The translations under genes were made by a program, and so were the position numbers. From positions 1 through 64,000 of the forward strand of contig NZ_DASVGN010000031.1 in NCBI RefSeq assembly GCF_036379515.1: a DNA stretch of 64,000 bases, read 5' to 3'. Source of the DNA: Castellaniella sp036379515 (lineage in GTDB: Bacteria > Pseudomonadota > Gammaproteobacteria > Burkholderiales > Burkholderiaceae_B). Below the pieces are notes generated by a model. That model did no database searches and was not told the DNA's origin. It worked only from the letters and a program-made list of their open reading frames with translations. Shown in pieces: positions 41,958 through 50,899 of the stretch; positions within the stretch are counted from its first letter, which is position 1; each line of letters opens with the position of its first letter.

Positions 41958-41977
41958 AATGGTCGAAAACGACCATT
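41958..41977. promoter_or_regulatory. Perfect 20-bp inverted repeat in a divergent promoter region
   Basis: AATGGTCGAAAACGACCATT is an 8-4-8 perfect inverted repeat 9 nt upstream of the hydroxylase start codon and 56 nt upstream of the ctaG start. It could be an operator for a dimeric regulator or a leader hairpin that hides the ribosome-binding region of the hydroxylase mRNA. Confidence 0.55.
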
Positions 41978-42033
41978 TTAGAATGCTTTAAACTACCCGA
42001 TCATTGTTGTCCGACCATCGTCGAGGGACGTTC

Positions 42034-42888
42034 ATGGATTGGCTCACCTGGCTGGAACCCTGGGAATTCTCTCCCACGCTGGTGCTGATATTTCTGCTCA
42101 GCGGTTGGCTCTATGTGCGTGGCAGCAAGGTTCACCGGGTGGGTCGGGTTCGGCAGACGCTTTTCTGGTTTGGCTGGGTTCTTCTGTACCTGACTTTGCA
42201 CACACAGGTAGATTATTTCGCCGAGCGGATGTTCTTCATCCACCGCTTGCAACACCTGGTACTGCACCACCTTGGTCCGCTCATCATCATGGGCTCCTAT
42301 CCGGGTCAGGTATTGCGCGCCGGGTTGCCGCAGCGCTGGCGCAGCTGGCTGGCCCGCGCGCGCCACGGTCGTGGGGCGGTCCATCTGCTCGAGACGCTGG
42401 CCACTCATTCCATTCTGATCCCCATCCTGTTCGTGCTGTTCGTGCTGGTCTGGGTCGAGCCCACCGTACAGTTCTACTCCATGCTGGATTGGCGCATCTA
42501 CCGCTTCATGAATTGGGGCGTCGTGGTCAGCGGTGTGCTGTACTGGAACCTCATCATGGACCGCCGCCCGCATCCTCCAGCCGGCATGGCGGCGGGGTGG
42601 CGGGTGCTCTCTCCAGTGTTCACGATGCTGCCGCAGATGATTGCCGGGGCTATCCTCGTGATCTCTGAACACGATATCTACCCCGTCTTCGATCTGTGTG
42701 GCCGGGCCATTCCCGGGATCACCGCCATGGAAGACCAGGTGCTCGGGGGGCTGATCATGTGGGTGCCAGCAGGCCTCATCGAAGCTTTTGGCCTGTTGTA
42801 CGCACTGGGTACACTTCTGCGTTTATCGGAACACCATCGGCTGCCACTACCCAGACGCCCTGTGCGCCAGGTGGTGCGCGAAGCCTGA
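42034..42888 (+). CDS. ctaG: Cytochrome c oxidase assembly protein (CtaG, caa3 type)
   Basis: A 284-residue polytopic membrane protein of the caa3-type CtaG family, which helps build heme-copper oxidases, probably at the CuB site. The family histidines are seen in FFIHRLQHLVLHHLGPLIIM and in later ISEHDIYP. ATG 42034 is chosen with GAGGGA 5 nt upstream; a TTG at 42004 gives a longer frame. It is divergent from the hydroxylase gene and 14 nt upstream of the M48 protease gene. It may serve the cbb3-like oxidase 7 kb away or an aa3 oxidase elsewhere. Confidence 0.85.
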   Translation: MDWLTWLEPWEFSPTLVLIFLLSGWLYVRGSKVHRVGRVRQTLFWFGWVLLYLTLHTQVDYFAERMFFIHRLQHLVLHHLGPLIIMGSYPGQVLRAGLPQRWRSWLARARHGRGAVHLLETLATHSILIPILFVLFVLVWVEPTVQFYSMLDWRIYRFMNWGVVVSGVLYWNLIMDRRPHPPAGMAAGWRVLSPVFTMLPQMIAGAILVISEHDIYPVFDLCGRAIPGITAMEDQVLGGLIMWVPAGLIEAFGLLYALGTLLRLSEHHRLPLPRRPVRQVVREA

Positions 42889-42901
42889 CGAGGCACTCTT
42901 G

Positions 42902-44392
42902 ATGCCCTGGGTTCGGCGCGCGGGCGGGGGGCTATGCCTTGGTGCGGCGCTCGCCCTTTCTCTTCCTGCCTGGGGGCAGCCCATCGGTTTGCCCAGCATG
43001 GGTGCCACGTCGGCTGCAGAGCTGTCGCCATCGGTAGAACATCTGCTGGGGGAGGCCATCATGGAAGAAGGCCGCCATGACCCCACCTACATTCCCGACC
43101 TGGACATCAACCAATACCTGACGAGCCTGGGGCGCCGGCTGGCCGCGCATGCGCCTCAACCGCTCACTCAACCCATCACGGTGTTTGCCATACGCGACCC
43201 CTCCATCAACGCATTCGCGTTACCGGGCGGGTACATCGGTGTCAATAGCGGTCTGGTGGTCGCGGCCCAGAACGAATCGGAAATGGCCGGCGTGCTGGCG
43301 CACGAGATCGGCCACGTCATGCAACGGCACATTGCCCGCGGGATTGCGCAGGCGTCGCAGGGGACCGGGATGATGGTGGCCAGTCTGGTGGGCGCCTTGC
43401 TGGCCGCCTTGGCCGGTCAGGGGCAGCTCGCCATGGGCGTTGCCGCCTTTGGGCAGGCAGCCACCATCGATCGGCAGCTTGGGTTTTCACGCAGCGCAGA
43501 GCAGGAAGCCGATCGTGCGGGCTTTCAGATGATGCGTGCGGCGGGGTTCGACCCACGTGGCATGCTCGACATGTTCCGCAAGCTTATGGGTGCGGCAAGC
43601 CTGAACGAAGGGGCGGGCAGTGTGTATACCTCTACTCATCCCCTGTCGATCCAGCGCCTGTCCGATATCGAAAACCGCTTGGCGGAGCTGCCGCCTGTCC
43701 ATCCGAAGCCAGATCCCGAATTCTGGTTCGTACGGGCGCAGCTCGCGCTGATACAGGCCCGAGGCAACGATAGTCGCCGTAACCTCACTCAGTCCTTGCG
43801 GGCGCAGTCACGGGGCACTCAGGTGTTGCCACGGGCAGCGGCCCTGTACGGGTTGGCCTCTCTGGAACAGATCTCTGGCAAGCTGGAGCAGGCGCAGGCT
43901 GATCTGACTCAAGCGGCCGCCTTGCAGGATTCGCCGCAAATTGCCGTGCTGGGCATCCGCCTGGCGGCCGCGCGCAGTTCCGTCGCTGCGGTCGAGGCTG
44001 GCGCAACGGCCTGGAAGCGTTGGCCAGACAGCCAGGGCGTGGCGTACGAGCGGGCACGCGCCTTGCAGGCAGCAAAGCAGGATGCGGCTGCCGTCCCCTT
44101 CCTTCAGGCTCGGATCACCCAGTGGCCCGACGTGCCCGAATTCCAGAAGTTGCTGGCCGACAGCCTCAATCGTCTGGGCCGCCAGGCGGCCGCGCACGAA
44201 GCCTTGGCATCTTATTACGAGCAAACGGGCGCTTTGCCGACGGCGGTCGAGCATCTGGAGCAAGCCCGCCGTCTGTCCAAGGACTTCTACGCGCAGTCGA
44301 AGTTGGACGCCGAGATTCGCGAGGTTCGCGAGCGCTTGAAGGCGCAGCAGGCTTTGCTGGCGCCGTACAAGAAAAACACCAGCAGTCAGTGA
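42902..44392 (+). CDS. BepA-like M48 metalloprotease with TPR repeats
   Basis: A 496-residue periplasmic protein. A Sec signal (LCLGAALALSLPAWG, cleaved about residue 25) precedes a zinc metalloprotease domain with HEIGH at 134-138 and the third ligand Glu202 in SAEQEADRAG. The C-terminal half is Ala/Leu/Gln-rich helical text of TPR type (about 285-480). This domain order matches BepA/YfgC, which degrades or assists outer-membrane proteins such as LptD. It overlaps the convergent livM gene by 7 bp. Confidence 0.9.
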   Translation: MPWVRRAGGGLCLGAALALSLPAWGQPIGLPSMGATSAAELSPSVEHLLGEAIMEEGRHDPTYIPDLDINQYLTSLGRRLAAHAPQPLTQPITVFAIRDPSINAFALPGGYIGVNSGLVVAAQNESEMAGVLAHEIGHVMQRHIARGIAQASQGTGMMVASLVGALLAALAGQGQLAMGVAAFGQAATIDRQLGFSRSAEQEADRAGFQMMRAAGFDPRGMLDMFRKLMGAASLNEGAGSVYTSTHPLSIQRLSDIENRLAELPPVHPKPDPEFWFVRAQLALIQARGNDSRRNLTQSLRAQSRGTQVLPRAAALYGLASLEQISGKLEQAQADLTQAAALQDSPQIAVLGIRLAAARSSVAAVEAGATAWKRWPDSQGVAYERARALQAAKQDAAAVPFLQARITQWPDVPEFQKLLADSLNRLGRQAAAHEALASYYEQTGALPTAVEHLEQARRLSKDFYAQSKLDAEIREVRERLKAQQALLAPYKKNTSSQ

Positions 44393-45357
44393 GCTTTTGG
44401 TGGAGTGGGTGGCAAGCGTGCTTCGCGGGACACGACGGCCTCCTCGCCGATGAGCCCTGGCGGGCGGAAAATGAGCACCAGCATCAGGATTAGGCCGATC
44501 AGAATGGTTTGTGCTGCGCCTCCCTTCACCTGCAGGTCCAGCGGGAGTAGCGCCTGTGCCACGCTGCCGCTCAGCGTCCAGGCCGCCCACATCAGAACAG
44601 CTCCCAGAATGGCGCCCCGGTTGTTGCCGCTTCCGCCCACGATCAGCATGGTCCAGACCTGGAAGGTGAGAATCGGCAAAAAATCCTGCGGGCTGATGAA
44701 GCCGATGAAGCTTGCAAACAGCGCGCCACCCACGCCCATCACGGCCGATCCGATCACAAAGGATTGCATGCGAAAGCTGAAAGGGCTCTTGCCCAGCGAA
44801 GACGCAGCTTCCTCGTCTTCGCGGATGGCCTTGAGCACGCGGCCCCAGGGGGATCGCACAATGGCCTCCAGCGCTCCATAAATGATGAGGAGTGTGACCA
44901 CGGTCACGGCTAGCATCAGCAGGTTGTTGGCCGCGACGGACTCCAGTGTGCCCGGGAGCGGTCTGGGGATACTGGCAGCGCCTTGGCTCCCGCCAGTGAG
45001 CGCTGCCGCGTTGAGTGCGACGAGCTGAAATATGGTGCTCACGCCGATGGTGACGATGGCCAGGTAGTCGGCGTGCAATCGTAGGGTTGGGATGCCCACG
45101 ACGAAGCCAATGAGCGCGGTGATCAGCGCTGCTCCTACCAGCCCCACCAGGTAGGGGAGATGAAATCCGCCCAGATGCGTGCCGTAGTGGGGGCCACACA
45201 GGATGGCGAAGGTGTAGGCTCCCACCAGGAAGAACCCTGAAACCCCGATGTTGAACAGGCCCGTGTAACCCCATTGCAGGTTCAGGCCCAGGCAGACCAC
45301 GCCGAAGATCAGCGCCTGGGTCAGGAAGAACACCAGGTACGAAGCGATCCCGGTCAT
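44386..45357 (-). CDS. livM: Branched-chain amino acid ABC permease LivM (second system)
   Basis: A 323-residue permease with about ten helices. LivM signs are LGLNLQWGYTGLFNIGVSGFFLVGAY (start near 22), the coupling region SPWGRVLKAIREDEEAASSLGKSPF and VGGSGNNRGAILGA. Its ATG overlaps the livH stop (4 nt). It is last in the order binding protein-livG-livF-livH-livM. Confidence 0.93.
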   Translation of the reverse strand: MTGIASYLVFFLTQALIFGVVCLGLNLQWGYTGLFNIGVSGFFLVGAYTFAILCGPHYGTHLGGFHLPYLVGLVGAALITALIGFVVGIPTLRLHADYLAIVTIGVSTIFQLVALNAAALTGGSQGAASIPRPLPGTLESVAANNLLMLAVTVVTLLIIYGALEAIVRSPWGRVLKAIREDEEAASSLGKSPFSFRMQSFVIGSAVMGVGGALFASFIGFISPQDFLPILTFQVWTMLIVGGSGNNRGAILGAVLMWAAWTLSGSVAQALLPLDLQVKGGAAQTILIGLILMLVLIFRPPGLIGEEAVVSREARLPPTPPKAH

Positions 45358-46244
45358 GAGCGGTCTCCCAGCAGGCCCTTGGGGTAGAGAAGAAGGATGA
45401 GGAACATCAATGCGAAGCCGACGGCCGGCATGTAGGCGGCGCCGATGAAGGGCACCGACATGGATTCGGCCACGCCGATGATGAGCCCCCCCAGCACGGC
45501 GCCGTAAATGCTGCCGATACCGCCCAGGATTGCCGCTGCAAACATGGGCAGGATGAGATTGAAGCCCATATCAGGAGCGATTTGCACCGTGAGTCCGAAC
45601 AGCACACCGGCAATGGCTGCCAGTGAGCCGCCTACGATCCAGGTCCAGCGGATGATCCGCGCCACGTCGATGCCCGTGATGCTGGAAAGCGCCGGGTTGT
45701 CCGAGACGGCTCGCATGGCTTTTCCCAAGCGCGTTCGCGTGAGAAACAGATGCAAAGCCACCATCAGGATCGCCGTCAACACGATCACGAAAACCTCGTC
45801 GGCTGTCATGCGCATGCCGGGGAAAATCTCGGTAGCAATGGCGATATTGCGCGAATAATATTCTGGCTGAGGCCCCCAGACGAAGATCACGACGTTGCGT
45901 AGCAGTAGCGACGCACCGAAGGATGCGATGACCAGGGTCACCTCGATTTCACGGCGCCGCAGCAGACGAAACAGCAGCCAGTCCAGCAACAGCGTCAGTC
46001 CCGAGGTCAGCACTGCAGCGACAATGATGGCCAGCAGAAAATTCCAGCCGAAGGTCAGGGGTCCCAAAGTGCTGCTGCTGGCGAACAGGCTAGCGAATAC
46101 GAGTGCGAAATACGCGCCGAAGGTGAGGAATTCACCGTGTGCAAAGTTCGCGAAGCGCAGGACGTTATAGGTCAGCGTCAGGCCGATTGCGCCCAAGGCC
46201 AGCGTGGCCCCAAGAATGATTCCGTTGGCAAAGTATTGCAGCAT
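45354..46244 (-). CDS. livH: Branched-chain amino acid ABC permease LivH (second system)
   Basis: A 296-residue permease opening MLQYFANGIILGATLALGAIGLTL with YNVLRFANFAHGEFLTFGAY and the coupling stretch TRLGKAMRAVSDNPALSSITGID, then LGGIGSIYGAVLGGL. Start overlaps the livF stop by 1 nt (TGATG). It forms the permease with LivM encoded downstream. Confidence 0.94.
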   Translation of the reverse strand: MLQYFANGIILGATLALGAIGLTLTYNVLRFANFAHGEFLTFGAYFALVFASLFASSSTLGPLTFGWNFLLAIIVAAVLTSGLTLLLDWLLFRLLRRREIEVTLVIASFGASLLLRNVVIFVWGPQPEYYSRNIAIATEIFPGMRMTADEVFVIVLTAILMVALHLFLTRTRLGKAMRAVSDNPALSSITGIDVARIIRWTWIVGGSLAAIAGVLFGLTVQIAPDMGFNLILPMFAAAILGGIGSIYGAVLGGLIIGVAESMSVPFIGAAYMPAVGFALMFLILLLYPKGLLGDRS

Positions 46245-46978
46245 CAGGTCAACCCCTTGCGGACGCCCAGGTAGAGCTCGCCTACCTCGGGGTTGTGCAG
46301 CAACTCGTCGGCACTGGCGCTGATTCGGTCCTGGCCCTGGGCCAGCACGTAACCGCGATCCGAAATGGCCAGTGCTGCCTTGGCGTTTTGCTCCACGATC
46401 AGGATAGTGACGCCCATGTCGCGGATTTCGTGAACTTTGTCGAAGACGATGCCCACCAGCTTGGGAGACAGCCCCGCCGACGGCTCGTCGAGCATGAGCA
46501 TGCGCGGTTGTGCCATGAGCGCTCGGGCCACCGCAACCATCTGACGCTCACCGCCCGACAAAGTGCCTGCTGGTTGCCGACGCCGATTGTTCAGTGAAGG
46601 GAAAAGCGCGAACATGCGTTCCACGCCTGCTCGGACCGCCGCCTTGTCGCGTTGGATGTAGGCCCCCATTTCAAGGTTCTCCTGGATGCTCAGGCGAACG
46701 AAGACATTGTGAGTCTGGGGGACGTAGGCCAGACCTCGCAGCACCATGTCGTGTGCAGGCACCCCGGCCAGGCTGTCGCCGAACAAGGTGACTGCGCCGC
46801 CATGAACAGGCACCAGGCCGGCGATGGTTTTGATGAGTGTGGATTTGCCCGCGCCGTTGGGACCCAGTACGGTGACGATTTCGCCTTCGGCTACGGAAAG
46901 ATCGATTCCTCGCAGGATGTCGACTTCAGCGGTGTAGCCCGCCATCAGTCCGCTCACTTGCAGTGCGTTTGCGGTCAT
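46244..46978 (-). CDS. livF: Branched-chain amino acid ABC ATPase LivF (second system)
   Basis: A 244-residue ATPase with GPNGAGKS at 39-46, YVPQTHNVF (Q loop), a full LSGGERQMVAVARAL signature and LMLDEPSAGLSP Walker B. The length and the VGELYLG ending are typical for LivF. The ATG at 46978 overlaps the livG stop; the longer frame to 47089 is a shadow of livG. Confidence 0.94.
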   Translation of the reverse strand: MTANALQVSGLMAGYTAEVDILRGIDLSVAEGEIVTVLGPNGAGKSTLIKTIAGLVPVHGGAVTLFGDSLAGVPAHDMVLRGLAYVPQTHNVFVRLSIQENLEMGAYIQRDKAAVRAGVERMFALFPSLNNRRRQPAGTLSGGERQMVAVARALMAQPRMLMLDEPSAGLSPKLVGIVFDKVHEIRDMGVTILIVEQNAKAALAISDRGYVLAQGQDRISASADELLHNPEVGELYLGVRKGLT

Positions 46979-47733
46979 GACGTGACTCCTCCCAGGTAGG
47001 CTTCCAGCACCTGAGGATCGTTGCGCACTTGTTCGGGTGTGCCTTCCAGGATGAGCTGCCCCTGTGCCATGACGAGCACCGGGTTGCACAAGGTCATGAT
47101 GAGATCCATGTTGTGCTCGATGATGAGGAAGGTGATGCCCCGCTCGTTGAGTTCGCGCAACTTGTCCATGATGGTGACCAGCAGGCTGGGGTTGACCCCT
47201 GCTCCTGGTTCATCCAGCAGGATGAGTGCCGGATCGGCCATCAGCACACGGGCCAGTTCCAGCAGCTTTTGCTGTCCTCCGGACAAATTTCGTGCGAATT
47301 CTCCCGACAGCGTTTCCAGCCCCACGAAGGCCAGGATTTCGCGTGCACGGTCGCGGCAGGCGTGTTCTTGCGCCCGGACTGTCGGTCGGCGGAACCAGTT
47401 GTTCCAAAAGCGTTCGCCCGCTTGTCCAGCCGGAACCAGCATGGTGTTCTCGAGCACAGTCATGGCGGCAAAGGGGCGCGGAATCTGAAAGGTGCGGACC
47501 AGTCCCTGCCGGAAGATCCGATGTGGCGGGAGGCCACCTATGGGTTTCCCGTCGAAGGTGATCGAGCCCGAGGTGGGGCGATGGAATCCGGCGATGGTAT
47601 TGAAAAGGGTGGTCTTGCCGGCCCCATTGGGACCGACCAGTCCGGTGATGGCATGCGGCCTGAGTGTGAAGGACACGTCGTCGACCGCGCGGACACCACC
47701 AAATTCCTTGACCAGGTGACTGACTTCCAGCAT
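46975..47733 (-). CDS. livG: Branched-chain amino acid ABC ATPase LivG (second system)
   Basis: A 252-residue ATPase with GPNGAGKT at 34-41, RTFQIPRPFAAMTVLEN (Q loop), LSGGQQKLLELARVL signature and ILLDEPGAGVNP. It starts 65 nt after the binding-protein gene and a hairpin, and overlaps livF by ATGA. Separate LivG and LivF here contrast with the fused ATPase of the first system. Confidence 0.94.
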   Translation of the reverse strand: MLEVSHLVKEFGGVRAVDDVSFTLRPHAITGLVGPNGAGKTTLFNTIAGFHRPTSGSITFDGKPIGGLPPHRIFRQGLVRTFQIPRPFAAMTVLENTMLVPAGQAGERFWNNWFRRPTVRAQEHACRDRAREILAFVGLETLSGEFARNLSGGQQKLLELARVLMADPALILLDEPGAGVNPSLLVTIMDKLRELNERGITFLIIEHNMDLIMTLCNPVLVMAQGQLILEGTPEQVRNDPQVLEAYLGGVTS

Positions 47734-47760
47734 GGGTCTCTGTTTCCCGGAAGAGGTGTG

Positions 47761-47787
47761 ACCCCGGGGTGCACGATGCCCCCGGGT
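47761..47787 (-). other. Hairpin between binding-protein gene and livG (second Liv system)
   Basis: ACCC-C-GGGG (47761-47769) pairs with CCCC-C-GGGT (47779-47787) around a 9-nt loop, with one central mismatch. It lies in the 65-nt gap after the binding-protein stop and probably protects the 3' end of that message. Confidence 0.5.
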
Positions 47788-47798
47788 GGCGTCCTGAT

Positions 47799-49052
47799 CT
47801 ACTGAATTTCCTTGCGCAGCGTGTTGATCTGGTCGACCGTGACTGTACCGGTGTTTTCAACCTTGCCCTTGACGACTGACCACACCACCATGGGCGCCGC
47901 AATGTCGCCGTTGGCGTCAAATTGCAGTGGGCCCGACGCTCCTATATATTGAATGGGTTTCTTTTCTGCAATCAGCTTGGCGGCCTTCTTGAGCTCATCT
48001 ACCCCGGCGTAGATCTTGGTGCCGTTGGGGTCTGTCACCTTGCGGATGCCGTCCCGGATGTCGGTGCCCGTGGCTCCCTTGGCGTATTCCATGGCGAGCC
48101 CCACCAGGATGGTGCCGTCATAGGCGTTGGTGATGTAGGCCTGCGTAGGCAGCTCACCGTATTTTTTCTGGAACTCTTGCTGGAAGGTAGCTAAAGAAGG
48201 CGTTTTGGCCGAACCAGCGGCTGTCCCGTGGACGGCCTTCATGTATTGCGTGCCCACGTCATTGACGAATGGCTGCGACTGCAGGCCATCCGGGAACAAA
48301 AAGTTTCGGGCTCCACCGGCTGAAATCCACTCGCGCGCAATCGTGGTCCCGTCGCCCGGGTAGCCGATCAGAAACAGCGCGTCAGGGGTTGGGCTCAGCG
48401 CTTTGTTCACTTCCGAGCGATACGAAGCTTGTGCCGGGTTGTAGGTGACGTTTTCCGTGACGACTCCGCCCAGTTTCGTGAACGCGTGGGAAAATTGCTC
48501 GCTGAGTCCTTGCCCGTAATCGTTGTTCAGATACAGGATGGCCACCTTTTTCAGGCCTGCATCTTTGGCCACCTTGGCCATGGCAACGCCTTGCAGTGCG
48601 TCAGAAGGCGTAGTCCGGAACCAATAGCCCCCCGTCTTGCCTTCTTGCGCCAGCTTGGTGAAGGTCGGTGAGGTCGACGCAGGCGAAATCAGTACGACCT
48701 TGCTCGGAGCCGTCACCGAGGTCAGGATCGCAGCACTGACCCCACTGGAAAGCGCACCCACAATGGCGGGTACGTGCTGGATGTCCACGAGTTTCTTGGC
48801 GGCATCGACTCCCACGGAAGGGTTGGTCTGATCATCAAGCAGAGAGAGCTTCAGGGTACAGGCTTCGCCTCCTGCAGCGTTCAGGTCGGCGACGCCCAAT
48901 TCTGCGCCCTTCGCGATCTGCTGGCCCAGAAGTCCCAGTGACCCGGTAAGCGACATGATGCTTCCGATGGTCGTGGTGCACGCAGCCTGAGCTGTTCCGA
49001 CGCCGCATAGTCCTGCGAGCAGGGCTGCGGCGAGCATACGCTTCTTGAACAT
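47799..49052 (-). CDS. Branched-chain amino acid ABC substrate-binding protein (second system)
   Basis: A 417-residue periplasmic binding protein. The signal peptide (MFKKRMLAAALLAGLCGVG, cleavage after AQA) is followed by TTTIGSIMSLTGSLGLLGQQ and DDQTNPSVGVDAAKKLVD, typical of the Leu/Ile/Val binding family; later LYLNNDYGQGLSEQF and GYPGDGTTIAREW fit too. ATG 49052 is fixed by a perfect AAAGGAGG 8 nt upstream. First gene of the second Liv operon. Confidence 0.92.
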   Translation of the reverse strand: MFKKRMLAAALLAGLCGVGTAQAACTTTIGSIMSLTGSLGLLGQQIAKGAELGVADLNAAGGEACTLKLSLLDDQTNPSVGVDAAKKLVDIQHVPAIVGALSSGVSAAILTSVTAPSKVVLISPASTSPTFTKLAQEGKTGGYWFRTTPSDALQGVAMAKVAKDAGLKKVAILYLNNDYGQGLSEQFSHAFTKLGGVVTENVTYNPAQASYRSEVNKALSPTPDALFLIGYPGDGTTIAREWISAGGARNFLFPDGLQSQPFVNDVGTQYMKAVHGTAAGSAKTPSLATFQQEFQKKYGELPTQAYITNAYDGTILVGLAMEYAKGATGTDIRDGIRKVTDPNGTKIYAGVDELKKAAKLIAEKKPIQYIGASGPLQFDANGDIAAPMVVWSVVKGKVENTGTVTVDQINTLRKEIQ

Positions 49053-49200
49053 GGCAATACCTCCTTTGTGGGGAATAGGGTTGCCAACAGGGTGGTCATC
49101 GCGCAATTCGGCCAGTGAGCCAGCGGTGCGGGCATTTAGGGAAGCTGTGGGATGGACACTCCATGTGAGAAATTGTTCCGGGATCTAGGGAATCCCCTAA

Positions 49201-49623
49201 TCAGTGGATGGTTCGTGAAGCGTTGGGAATGTCCAGCAAGGACGCCTCACGAGGGGCAGGAGAGGCGTGGTGCACGATAAGGCGCCAGCCGTCCGGTCCT
49301 TTCTGGTAGATGTTGGTGGTGAAGAAATTCAGCGTGTCGCGCCCGCGAGAAGTGTCCATCGTGATCTGCTCAATCAGGATGTGGACGGCGTTCATCACTC
49401 CCATGATGGCGTGCACTTGAGCGGGATGGGCTGTGATGGGACCGTTGGAAAAGATGTGCTCCCAGGCCTCCTGGATGGCGCGCGGCCCTAGGGTGCGCAG
49501 CCCCCCGGGGTGGACGCAGGCGACGTCTTCATCGTCTCCCCAGACGCGCATCATCAGGGCAACGTCGCCCTGACGCATGGCTTCGTAGAAGGCGTATTCG
49601 GCTTCTTCGGGGGTAGAGAACAT
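49201..49623 (-). CDS. NTF2-like (SnoaL/DUF4440-type) protein
   Basis: A 140-residue cytoplasmic protein with the NTF2-like cone fold pattern: an N-terminal helix pair (AEYAFYEAMRQGDVALMMRVW), then WGDDEDVACVHPGG, and a C-terminal beta region ending NIYQKGPDGWRLIVHHAS. The motif is common in uncharacterised ketosteroid-isomerase-like proteins; no substrate can be assigned. I chose the ATG at 49623. It is downstream of the zinc-finger gene on the same strand (34-nt gap). Confidence 0.8.
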   Translation of the reverse strand: MFSTPEEAEYAFYEAMRQGDVALMMRVWGDDEDVACVHPGGLRTLGPRAIQEAWEHIFSNGPITAHPAQVHAIMGVMNAVHILIEQITMDTSRGRDTLNFFTTNIYQKGPDGWRLIVHHASPAPREASLLDIPNASRTIH

Positions 49624-49657
49624 GTGACTGCCTTGCGGGAGGGTGCGTCGGCGCGGC

Positions 49658-49870
49658 TCAGTGGTGGTCGTGAGCCTTTTCGCTGTCGCGTAGCGCGTAT
49701 TGCGCACCGCAGTACTGGCATCGAGCCACCTTGTTTTTCACGACCTCGATGTAAATGCGCGGGTGCATGCTCCATAGCGGAGCGTTGGGGCCCGGGCAGT
49801 AGACTGGTAGATCGTCTCCGCTCACGTAGATGATGTCCTGCTGTTTGGCGGATTCTGGAGTGCTGCTCAT
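49658..49870 (-). CDS. CHCC-type zinc-finger protein (NDUFS6-like fold)
   Basis: A 70-residue protein whose Cys25, His36, Cys51 and Cys54 make the CHCC zinc motif of the zf-CHCC family (LPVYCPGPNAPLWSMHP and ARCQYCGAQY). The same fold occurs in the NDUFS6 subunit of mitochondrial complex I; free-standing bacterial copies are common in proteobacteria and of uncertain role. It lies between ilvE and the NTF2-like gene, all on the minus strand. Confidence 0.88.
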   Translation of the reverse strand: MSSTPESAKQQDIIYVSGDDLPVYCPGPNAPLWSMHPRIYIEVVKNKVARCQYCGAQYALRDSEKAHDHH

Positions 49871-49918
49871 GAAGATTCCTGTGAAATGGGCCGAGGGATG
49901 ACGCCTGGTCTGTAGGCG

Positions 49919-50839
49919 TCAGACCTTGAAAAGCCAGTGATGGTACTTGGGGGTCTTGCCCGACACGGCGTCGAAGAACGCTTTTTGCAACTGGGCCGTG
50001 ATGGGGCCGCGCTCGCCAGCGCCGATTTGCCTCCCGTCGATTTCGCGGATGGGGGTCACTTCGGCCGCCGTGCCGGTGAAGAAGGCTTCGTCTGCAATGT
50101 ACAGGTCATCGCGAGTGAGGCGTCGGGAGACCACTTGCAACCCGAGGTCGGCTGCAAGCTGGTGGATGGAGGCGCGAGTGATGCCGGTCAGCGCGCACGC
50201 GATGTCGGGTTCATAGAGCACGCCGTCGCGTACCATGAAGACGTTCTCGCCCGAGCCTTCCGCCACGAAGCCTTCGGTATCGAGCAGGATGGCCTCGTCG
50301 TAGCCACCGTCCAGGGCCTCGGCGTTTGCCAGGATGGAGTTGGCGTATGTGCTTGCCACCTTGGCGCGTGGCATTGTCACGTTGACGTGCTGACGTGCGA
50401 AGGACGAGATCTTGACGCGAATACCCTGCTTGAGGGCTTCTTCACCCAGGTACGCTCCCCAAGGCCAGGCCGCGATGGCGACGTGGACCGAAGCCCCCTT
50501 GGGTGACACTCCCATTTTTTCCGAGCCGTAGAACACCAGAGGCCGGATGTAGCAGGATTCGAGCTCGTTGCGGCGCACGACTTCGGCTTGTGCCTCGCTG
50601 ATCGCTTCGCGCGTGTACGGGATCTTCATCTGGTAGATGTGTGCCGAGTTGAAGAGTCGTCGCGTATGGTCTTCCAGACGGAAGATCGCGGTGCCGTGGT
50701 CGGTCTGGTAGGCGCGTACACCCTCGAAGACGGCGAGCCCATAGTGCAGCGAATGCGTCAGCACGTGGGTGGTGGCATCGCGCCAGGGCACGAGTTTTCC
50801 GTCATACCAGATGAAGCCGTCGCGATCTGCCATTGACAT
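49919..50839 (-). CDS. ilvE: Branched-chain amino acid aminotransferase (IlvE)
   Basis: PLP enzyme for the last step of Ile, Leu and Val synthesis and the first of their breakdown. The 306-residue fold-type IV protein has LHYGLAVFEGVRAY (31-44), the PLP lysine in MPRAKVASTYANSILA (Lys160), EGFVAEGSGENVF and GTAAEVTPIREID. I chose ATG 50839, 7 nt after a GGGGG; ATGs at 50845 and 50833 are alternatives. It is divergent from the helicase gene and heads a minus-strand group with the zinc-finger and NTF2-like genes. Confidence 0.94.
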   Translation of the reverse strand: MSMADRDGFIWYDGKLVPWRDATTHVLTHSLHYGLAVFEGVRAYQTDHGTAIFRLEDHTRRLFNSAHIYQMKIPYTREAISEAQAEVVRRNELESCYIRPLVFYGSEKMGVSPKGASVHVAIAAWPWGAYLGEEALKQGIRVKISSFARQHVNVTMPRAKVASTYANSILANAEALDGGYDEAILLDTEGFVAEGSGENVFMVRDGVLYEPDIACALTGITRASIHQLAADLGLQVVSRRLTRDDLYIADEAFFTGTAAEVTPIREIDGRQIGAGERGPITAQLQKAFFDAVSGKTPKYHHWLFKV

Positions 50840-50899
50840 GATCATCCCCCAGTGTTTGGTGGGTTCATTGTAGCAATTGCACCGTGGGTGGCGATGCAC

